This document shows, in pieces, positions 31,778 to 37,514 of a stretch of 37,514 nt of DNA (its first letter is position 1; each line of letters starts with the position of its first letter). The notes under the pieces are model-generated. The model made no database searches and was not told the origin of the DNA. It was given only the letters and a program-made list of their open reading frames with translations. The stretch lies in NCBI GenBank assembly GCA_020201525.1, contig JAIVGO010000027.1, positions 1-37,514 of the forward strand. Direction: 5' to 3'. This DNA is from Actinomycetota bacterium. GTDB lineage: Bacteria > Actinomycetota > AC-67. Position numbers and translations under genes: made by a program.

Positions 31778-34015
31778 GTGGCCAAACGAGTACGCGCAGA
31801 GGACGTCTTATTCCGTTCACCCACCGGCGAAGAGTTCGAGATCGACGGCGACGGCGGATCGCGCGTTCTGAACGACGGCATCGAGTCGGTGGTGGCCGAC
31901 GAAAACACGAAGCTTCTCGCCACCAAGGAAGGCGAGATGTTTCTGTACGCTGACGCCGGCGGGAACTTGCGTCCGGGGCCGCTCGGCATGGGTCTGTATT
32001 TCCGCGACACTCGATTTCTCTCCATGTACGCGCTTGCCATCGCCGGTCGCCCGCCGGTGCTCCTGTCGTCCAGCGCCGAGCGCGCGTACATGTCGTACGT
32101 CGATCTCACGAATCCCGATTTGTGGGACGACGGAGAGATTTCCGTCACGCAACAAACGCTGAACATCCGGCGGATCAGGGTGATCTCGGGACGATTCCTT
32201 GAACGAATCAGGTTCAAGAATTACAACGAGCACGCGATCACGGTGCCGATCGAGCTGTCGTTCGCCGCCGATTTCGCCGACATCTTCGAGGTCCGCGGCT
32301 TGCGGAGAAAGCGGCACGGTCAATTCTTCAAGCCGAAAGTCGAAGGGCAGAAAATCGTATTCGGCTATCGCGGCGAAGACGAGATCTTCCGCCAGACGCG
32401 AATCGATCTGGGATCGACCCCCGACTCGGTCACGATCGCCGACGGAGTCGTGACGGTCGAGTTTCGCCTGGACCTTGTCGCTCACCAGACGAAGCTGTTT
32501 AGCATCGTCGTTGAGCCGGTCGTAGGCGAAGACGAGCCTCGGCCTGTCACGTTCGACGGAGCCGTCCACGAACTGCGACGCTCATACGAGGAGTGGGAGC
32601 GCGATTGCACGACGATCTACACGGACAACGAGCTGTTTAACACGTTGCTGCATCGCGGGCAACGCGACCTGCGCGCGCTCGTCACTGAGACGACGAGAGG
32701 GAAATTCATTTCCGCGGGCATCCCCTGGTATGTGGCGGCCTTCGGGCGTGACGCGTTGCTCACGAGTCATCAAATCCTCATGCTCAACGCTGGGCCGGCG
32801 CGCGATTCGCTGCGCGTTCTCGCCGCCTTCCAGGGAAGACAAGTGGACCGGTGGCGCGACGAAGAGCCGGGAAAGATCCTCCATGAGATTCGCCAAGGTG
32901 AGCTGTCGAATGCGTTTTACGTTCCGCACTCGCCGTATTACGGGTCGGTGGATTCGACGCCGTTGTTTCTCATGCTGCTGGGGACGTATTTCCGGTGGAC
33001 GAACGACCGGGCGTTCGTGCAAGAGATGATGCCGAATGTCGAGGCGGCGCTGACGTGGATCGACGAGTTCGGCGACGCCGACGGCGACGGCTTTGTGGAG
33101 TACCAACGACACTCGCCGCGTGGCCTCGACAACCAGGGCTGGAAAGACTCGCACAACTCGATCGTGCATGCCGACGGAACGCTTGCCGCCGCTCCGATAG
33201 CTCTGGCGGAGGTGCAGGCGTACGTGTACTGCGCCAAACAGCGCATCGCGGATGTGTTCGAGGCGTTCGGGAACGGCGCGCGCGCCGCGAAGCTTCGGGA
33301 CGAGGCGGTAAAGCTCAAGTCGAAGTTCAACGATCAATTCTGGATCGAAGAAGACAACTTCTATGCGATGGCCCTCGATGGGAACAAGGAGCCGGTACGA
33401 ACGGTTTCCTCCAACCCCGCGCACGGTTTGTATTGCGAGATCCTCGAACCCGACCACGCCGCGTTGGTCGCCGAACGATTGCTGCAACCGGACATGTTTT
33501 CCGGCTGGGGCGTCCGCACGATGAGCAAGACCGCCGTTGCCTACAACCCGATGAGCTATCACAACGGAAGCGTCTGGCCCCACGACAACGCGTTCATCGC
33601 TGCCGGCCTCAAGCGGTACGGATTTCACCGGCAGACGAACCGCATCGCCACGGCGATTTTCGACGCGGCCATATACACGGATTACATGCGCCTGCCGGAG
33701 CTCTTCTGTGGGTTCACGCGCCGGACGCCGAACAGCCCCGTCGCCTATCCGGTGGCGTGCTCGCCGCAGGCGTGGGCGGCCGGATCGCCGTTCCTACTGC
33801 TGCAGGCGATGCTCGGCTTGTCGGCGCGAGCGCACGAGAATGTGATCACCGTGAACAACCCGGTGCTGCCGCCGTGGCTGAACACGGTAGAGCTCCGTAA
33901 TCTCCGGGTAGGAGACTCTACGTTGTCGCTTGCGTTCCGCCGAGAGGGCGAAATGACGTCCTTCTCGATGCTTTCGAAAGATGGGCCGGTTCGTGTGATC
34001 ATGGAGGAGTTTTGA
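31778..34015 (+). CDS. Amylo-alpha-1,6-glucosidase / glycogen-debranching-type glycoside hydrolase
   Basis: A 745-residue cytosolic protein. The N-terminal beta domain (about 40-250) matches the bacterial debranching N-terminal family: EGEMFLYADAGGNLRPGPLG, then MGLYFRDTRFLSMYALAIAG and VLLSSSAERAYMSYVDLTNP. The catalytic (alpha/alpha)6 barrel (about 280-690) shows SAGIPWYVAAFGRDALLTSH, YQRHSPRGLDNQGWKDSHNS and NGSVWPHDNAFIAAGLKRYG, with acidic residues typical of GH133-like and trehalase-like clans. It should cut alpha-1,6 branches of glycogen or a related glucan. It starts an operon with a metallophosphoesterase and the cyclic-diphosphoglycerate genes, which suggests a link to glycolytic carbon storage. 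Confidence 0.88.
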   Translation: MAKRVRAEDVLFRSPTGEEFEIDGDGGSRVLNDGIESVVADENTKLLATKEGEMFLYADAGGNLRPGPLGMGLYFRDTRFLSMYALAIAGRPPVLLSSSAERAYMSYVDLTNPDLWDDGEISVTQQTLNIRRIRVISGRFLERIRFKNYNEHAITVPIELSFAADFADIFEVRGLRRKRHGQFFKPKVEGQKIVFGYRGEDEIFRQTRIDLGSTPDSVTIADGVVTVEFRLDLVAHQTKLFSIVVEPVVGEDEPRPVTFDGAVHELRRSYEEWERDCTTIYTDNELFNTLLHRGQRDLRALVTETTRGKFISAGIPWYVAAFGRDALLTSHQILMLNAGPARDSLRVLAAFQGRQVDRWRDEEPGKILHEIRQGELSNAFYVPHSPYYGSVDSTPLFLMLLGTYFRWTNDRAFVQEMMPNVEAALTWIDEFGDADGDGFVEYQRHSPRGLDNQGWKDSHNSIVHADGTLAAAPIALAEVQAYVYCAKQRIADVFEAFGNGARAAKLRDEAVKLKSKFNDQFWIEEDNFYAMALDGNKEPVRTVSSNPAHGLYCEILEPDHAALVAERLLQPDMFSGWGVRTMSKTAVAYNPMSYHNGSVWPHDNAFIAAGLKRYGFHRQTNRIATAIFDAAIYTDYMRLPELFCGFTRRTPNSPVAYPVACSPQAWAAGSPFLLLQAMLGLSARAHENVITVNNPVLPPWLNTVELRNLRVGDSTLSLAFRREGEMTSFSMLSKDGPVRVIMEEF

Positions 34016-34794
34016 GAATCGCACATATCTCCGACATGCACGTCGGCTCGCCGCACTTCGTGCCGAATCTCATGAACCGCGTTATCGTCGAGCTGAATGA
34101 GATGAAGCCCGACCTCGTCGTCTGCACGGGTGACTTCACGAATGAGGGTTTCCGCCAGGAATACAAGTCGGCTGCTGCGTACTTGCAGCAGATCCAGGCG
34201 CGCATCGTTTCCGTGCCGGGCAACCACGATTCTCGTAACGTCGGCTACGTGCACTTCGAAGAGCTTCTCGGGCCCCGGCACTGGGCCATGGACGTCGGCG
34301 GCGCGCGCATCGTCGGCGCCGACTCGAGTGAGCCCGATCTCAACGAGGGACAAGTCGGCCGAGAGCGATACGGCTGGCTCATGGACCAGTTCGACGTCCC
34401 GGCCGACTTGAAGATCTTCGTGCAGCACCACCATTTGCTTCCGATCCCGGGAACGGGACGCGAGCGAAGCACGGTGAACGACGCGGGAGACTTGCTGGAG
34501 CTCCTTATTCAAAGCGGTGTACAGATCGCCCTGACCGGGCACAAGCATGTGCCGTGGGTGTGGCGTCTCGAAAATCTCTACATCGCCAACGCCGGAACTT
34601 GCGCGAGCCTCCGCGTGCGGGGACACACCAAACCCTGCTACAACGTGATCGAATTCGAAGGCACCGACGTGAAGATTCACCGGAAGTATCCGTTCGGTCA
34701 GAGCACGCTCATCGCTCACTTCGATCTCGCGAGCGGGAATCAGTACTACCGGGAGCTCGAACCACTCGTGCAGCAAGCAGAACCGACCGCGTAA
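34012..34794 (+). CDS. Calcineurin-like metallophosphoesterase (cNMP-phosphodiesterase type)
   Basis: A 260-residue enzyme with full motifs: IAHISDMHVGS (DxH), LVVCTGDFTNEG (GD), VSVPGNHDSRN (GNHD), FVQHHHLLPIPG (H) and LTGHKHVPWVW (GHxH). The pattern resembles the class III cyclic-nucleotide phosphodiesterase (CpdA/Rv0805) group, but other phosphodiesters are possible. Given the next two genes, hydrolysis of a cyclic phosphoglycerate or of glucan phosphate are alternatives (inference). The TTG start overlaps the upstream stop (TTGA), with ggagg in range. Confidence 0.85.
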   Translation: MRIAHISDMHVGSPHFVPNLMNRVIVELNEMKPDLVVCTGDFTNEGFRQEYKSAAAYLQQIQARIVSVPGNHDSRNVGYVHFEELLGPRHWAMDVGGARIVGADSSEPDLNEGQVGRERYGWLMDQFDVPADLKIFVQHHHLLPIPGTGRERSTVNDAGDLLELLIQSGVQIALTGHKHVPWVWRLENLYIANAGTCASLRVRGHTKPCYNVIEFEGTDVKIHRKYPFGQSTLIAHFDLASGNQYYRELEPLVQQAEPTA

Positions 34795-34801
34795 ACAAGC
34801 G

Positions 34802-34831
34802 AAGGAGCCCGCACCGGCGTCATCACGCCGG
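34802..34831 (+). promoter_or_regulatory. Hairpin between ribosome site and start of the cDPG synthetase gene
   Basis: AAGGAG (34802-34807) lies 30 nt before ATG 34838, and CCGGCGT-CATC-ACGCCGG (34814-34831) stands between them. When folded, the 7-bp hairpin brings site and start to workable distance, so the fold may control initiation. Confidence 0.45.
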
Positions 34832-34837
34832 CATTCC

Positions 34838-36190
34838 ATGACGAGATGTATTGTCCTCCTCGACGGCGAGCATTACCCGCCGGTGTTGCGGGCCGCCCTC
34901 GCGCGCGCGCACGAACACGATTACGAGGTCGTGGGAGCCGTCTTTGCCGGCGGCTATGAGAAGCTCACCGGCAACTTCGATGTCGGCATCCCGGTGGTTT
35001 CTGCCGAGCGTCCGTCCGGATGGCACGAGCAGCGCGGCGCGCTCGAGCTTGCCATCAGCCGGTTCACTCCCGACGTCGTGCTCGACATATCGGATGCGCC
35101 CGTCGTCGACGAGCAGCGGCGATTACAGCTCGCCGCCGTCGCCGTCGCACGTGGCGTCGGATACCGGGGCGCGGATTTCCTCATTGAGCCGCCCCGAAGG
35201 CCGCGCGTGGTAACGGCGCCGTCGGTTGCGGTAATCGGCTCGGGGAAACGCGTCGGGAAAACCGCGGTCGGAGCCCACCTCGCACGGCTGATCATCGCCG
35301 ACGGGTTGCGGCCGGTCGTCGTTGCGATGGGTCGGGGCGGGCCACTGCAGCCGCAGCTGGTTCGCGGAGACGAGATCCGCCCGGACGTGCGCGCGCTCCT
35401 CGAAGTGTCGGCTTTGGGTGGGCACGCGGCCAGTGATTTTTACGAGGACGCCGTGATGGCCGGCGTTGCTACCGTCGGAGCATGCCGAGCCGGCGCGGGG
35501 CTCGCCGGGGCCCCCTACGACGACACCGTGGCCGCGGCCGTTGAGGTTGCGAACGGCTTGAATCCAGACGTGACGATCCTCGAGGGATCGGGGACCGCGA
35601 TTCCCCCGGTAGCGGCCGACGCGACCGTCCTGGTCCTGCGCGCCGGGGATATTCCCCACGGCTTCGGCATCTACCGCGTATTGCTTGCAGACATGGTTGT
35701 GGTTACAATGGCCGAGGAACCAACCGCTTCACCTCGCGACCTCTCCGCCCTTTCCTCTTCCCTGAAGACCCTGGTCGGAGACGTTGTATGTGTGCGGACC
35801 GTGTTCCGTCCACATCCGGTCGAGCCGGTTCGCGGCAAGACGATCTTCTATGCGACGACCGCACCCGAAACAGTGAGCGAGAAGTTGATCGCACATCTCG
35901 AAAATATTCACGGCGCCCGCGTGGCCGGCATCAGCCACCGGCTTGGCGACCGGTCCGGCCTGCAGCTCGATCTCGAAAAAGCGACCGGCTCGTACGAGGT
36001 GCTCGTGACGGAGTTGAAAGCAGCCGCCGTCGACACCGCCGCGCGCATCGCACGCGAAAACGGGACGCCGGTGGTTTTCGCCGACAACGCCCTCGAGGCG
36101 GTCGATGGAGACGTGGACGGAGCGCTCGCAAAGGCCGTCCGCAGCGCACGAGAACGGTACGCGCAGTTCGGGCAGAAGGAATCACGGTGA
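34838..36190 (+). CDS. Cyclic 2,3-diphosphoglycerate synthetase
   Basis: A 450-residue protein. The N-terminus CIVLLDGEHYPPVLRAALAR matches the opening (DGEHYxPV) of cyclic 2,3-diphosphoglycerate synthetase of methanogens such as Methanothermus fervidus. A P-loop, VAVIGSGKRVGKTAVGAHLA (about residues 129-148), binds ATP. VAMGRGGPLQPQLV, AGAGLAGAPYDDTVAAAVEV and ILEGSGTAIPPVAADA follow, as in that family. The known enzyme closes 2,3-diphosphoglycerate to the cyclic trimetal-charged solute with ATP. Length agrees with about 450-460 in archaea. The GTG of the 2-phosphoglycerate kinase gene overlaps the stop (GTGA), giving both pathway steps in one operon. Confidence 0.85.
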   Translation: MTRCIVLLDGEHYPPVLRAALARAHEHDYEVVGAVFAGGYEKLTGNFDVGIPVVSAERPSGWHEQRGALELAISRFTPDVVLDISDAPVVDEQRRLQLAAVAVARGVGYRGADFLIEPPRRPRVVTAPSVAVIGSGKRVGKTAVGAHLARLIIADGLRPVVVAMGRGGPLQPQLVRGDEIRPDVRALLEVSALGGHAASDFYEDAVMAGVATVGACRAGAGLAGAPYDDTVAAAVEVANGLNPDVTILEGSGTAIPPVAADATVLVLRAGDIPHGFGIYRVLLADMVVVTMAEEPTASPRDLSALSSSLKTLVGDVVCVRTVFRPHPVEPVRGKTIFYATTAPETVSEKLIAHLENIHGARVAGISHRLGDRSGLQLDLEKATGSYEVLVTELKAAAVDTAARIARENGTPVVFADNALEAVDGDVDGALAKAVRSARERYAQFGQKESR

Positions 36191-37137
36191 CCGAGGCGGG
36201 AAAAGACAGCATTCTCATCAGCGACCGGGAGCACGGCCTTCCGTTCTCGAAGGGGCTGACGGCCAATGCCGTTATGGCCGCGGGTTTGTCCCCGGCGCGC
36301 GCGTACCACGTTGCGCAGACGATCGAGGACACACTCCGCCGCCTGGAGCGCAAGTCGGTCACGACGCGCGAGTTGCGAGACATCACCGCTTCGACGCTTC
36401 GCGAGGAAGCCGGCGAACGATTCGCCGAGTCCTACTTGAAGTGGCAGACCGTCGGCGATTTGGACATCCCGCTCGTGATCCTTATCGGCGGGGGAACCGG
36501 CGTCGGCAAGTCGACGATGGCAACGCAACTCGCAGCGCGTCTCGGCATCGTACGCATCATTTCCACCGATGCGATTCGAGAAGTCATGAAAGGAGTATTC
36601 ACGCCGGCCATCATGCCGACGCTCTATACGTCGAGCTTCAACGCCGACGAAGTCGTCCGCGACACGCTGCCGCCGGGCGAGGATCCCGTCCTCGTCGGTT
36701 TCCGCGAGCAGGTGTCCGCCGTCGCCGTCGGTGTGAACGCGCTCATCGAGCGCGCGGTGCTGGAACAAACTGATGTCATCATCGAAGGCGCGCACTTGGC
36801 TCCGGGATTCATTCACCCGAACGTCACCGATCGCGCGGTGGTAGTACACATCGTCATCGCCGTGGAAGATGAAGACTTGCACCGCTCCCACTTTTACGTC
36901 CGCGCGCACGAAACGCGCGCCCGCCCGGTCGATCGCTACTTGCAGCACTTCCCTAACATCCGCAAGATCCAACGCCAGGTAAAGTCTCTTGCGCTGCAAC
37001 ACGGAGTTCCCGTCATTGCCAACTACAACTTGGACGCGACGCTCGCGTCCGTTATCGAGCTCGTTATGGAGAAAGCGACGGAAGCGGTGGGCGCCCAGGG
37101 CCCGCAGCTCGGCGTCGCCGGAGGGGGAGGAAGATGA
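36187..37137 (+). CDS. 2-phosphoglycerate kinase
   Basis: A 316-residue kinase. An ATP-cone-like N-terminal domain (about 1-95: LPFSKGLTANAVMAAGLSPA, then VTTRELRDITASTLREEAGE) precedes a P-loop kinase domain with VILIGGGTGVGKSTMATQLA (about 98-117), IISTDAIREVMKG and TDVIIEGAHLAPGFI. This two-domain order is that of archaeal 2-phosphoglycerate kinase, which makes 2,3-diphosphoglycerate from 2-phosphoglycerate and ATP. It overlaps the synthetase gene upstream (GTGA) and the transaldolase gene downstream (ATGA). Confidence 0.88.
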   Translation: MTEAGKDSILISDREHGLPFSKGLTANAVMAAGLSPARAYHVAQTIEDTLRRLERKSVTTRELRDITASTLREEAGERFAESYLKWQTVGDLDIPLVILIGGGTGVGKSTMATQLAARLGIVRIISTDAIREVMKGVFTPAIMPTLYTSSFNADEVVRDTLPPGEDPVLVGFREQVSAVAVGVNALIERAVLEQTDVIIEGAHLAPGFIHPNVTDRAVVVHIVIAVEDEDLHRSHFYVRAHETRARPVDRYLQHFPNIRKIQRQVKSLALQHGVPVIANYNLDATLASVIELVMEKATEAVGAQGPQLGVAGGGGR

Positions 37138-37514
37138 AGCTTTGGCTCGACACGGCCAACATCGACGAGATTCGCGAGATCAATTCGTGGGGCGTTCTCG
37201 CCGGTATTACCACCAACCCGACGCTCGTCGGGAAAGAGCGGGGGGTCGACTTCGAGACCCTGCTCAAAGAGATCGCGGCGGAGGTCGACGGCCCGGTCTG
37301 CGGCGAGGTTGTTTCGACGAATCGCGCCGGCATGGTCGATGAAGGGCTCAAGTTGGCCGAAATCGCACCGAATATCGTAGTGAAGGCTCCCGTTACCCCC
37401 GACGGGTTTGCTGCCGTGAAAGAGCTCACGGCGCGAGGCATCAAGACCAACATGACGCTGTGCTTTTCGGCAACGCAAGCCATTCTTGCCGCCGCGGCCG
37501 GCGCCACATACATC
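37134..37514 (+). CDS. Transaldolase / fructose-6-phosphate aldolase-like (TalC type), 3' truncated by window
   Basis: The first 127 residues of a small transaldolase: MKLWLDTANIDEIREINSWG, LAGITTNPTLVGKERGVDFE, IVVKAPVTPDGFAAVKELTA (catalytic Lys in VVKAP) and IKTNMTLCFSATQAILAAAA. This is the 215-230-residue TalC/MipB group, which moves dihydroxyacetone units in the pentose phosphate pathway. ATG overlaps the kinase stop (ATGA) behind a ggaggaag site. The gene runs off the right edge. Confidence 0.92.
   Translation, partial: MKLWLDTANIDEIREINSWGVLAGITTNPTLVGKERGVDFETLLKEIAAEVDGPVCGEVVSTNRAGMVDEGLKLAEIAPNIVVKAPVTPDGFAAVKELTARGIKTNMTLCFSATQAILAAAAGATYI

Noticed and set aside
35788..36186. 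N-terminal extension of 2-phosphoglycerate kinase from 35788
   Set aside because: The extension is Arg-rich and overlaps the cDPG synthetase gene out of frame; GTG 36187 with GTGA overlap fits the family N-terminus.

Overview
The window is high-GC, densely coded DNA from an actinomycete-type bacterium, probably a deep-branching or uncultured lineage of Actinomycetota. The evidence is a WhiB-family regulator (8369-8665), the order argS-lysA-hom-thrC-thrB known from actinobacterial chromosomes, frequent GTG/TTG starts, four-base stop/start overlaps (ATGA, GTGA, TTGA), and several genes whose only promoter-like element is a -10 hexamer 7-8 nt before the start codon, as expected for leaderless mRNAs. 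No phage, plasmid origin or CRISPR array is visible.

Layout. 1-6.4 kb: a secreted ceramidase-like protein; on the minus strand a two-gene unit made of a SelW-like selenoprotein (CxxU with an in-frame UGA and a bacterial SECIS-type hairpin) coupled to a membrane protein; a DUF2007-like protein; two tandem paralogous secreted proteins and a membrane-anchored ASH-repeat protein. 6.4-13.1 kb: a ferritin-like diiron protein, a Cys-rich protein, WhiB, a small membrane protein, two sensor kinases, a receiver protein and CsbD. 13.2-20.2 kb: a nucleotidyltransferase/BON/metallophosphoesterase operon, an ABC exporter, a universal stress protein, an Hpt protein, an SLH-NlpC/P60 wall hydrolase behind a structured leader, a decayed ORF region and a glyoxalase-fold protein. 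20.4-25.0 kb: a split PEP-synthase/rifampicin-phosphotransferase-like enzyme whose ATP-grasp subunit carries a cyclic-nucleotide-binding domain, facing a class III cyclase pseudogene truncated by an IS481-type remnant that ends at a tRNA-Arg gene. 25.1-31.7 kb: receiver protein, argS, and lysine/threonine biosynthesis. 31.8-37.5 kb: a glycogen-debranching-type glucosidase, a metallophosphoesterase, cyclic 2,3-diphosphoglycerate synthetase, 2-phosphoglycerate kinase and a transaldolase truncated by the window edge.

How genes work together. lysA, hom, thrC and thrB draw on the aspartate pathway. The kinase and phosphoglycerate kinase-type genes at 34.8-37.1 kb together predict synthesis of cyclic 2,3-diphosphoglycerate from 2-phosphoglycerate, a solute known from thermophilic methanogens. 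The cyclase and the cNMP-domain phosphotransferase look like source and target of one cAMP circuit, although the cyclase is now broken. The strongest candidate for something new is the UGA-containing SelW-like gene and its translationally coupled membrane partner; ordinary gene callers would miss it because of the UGA.
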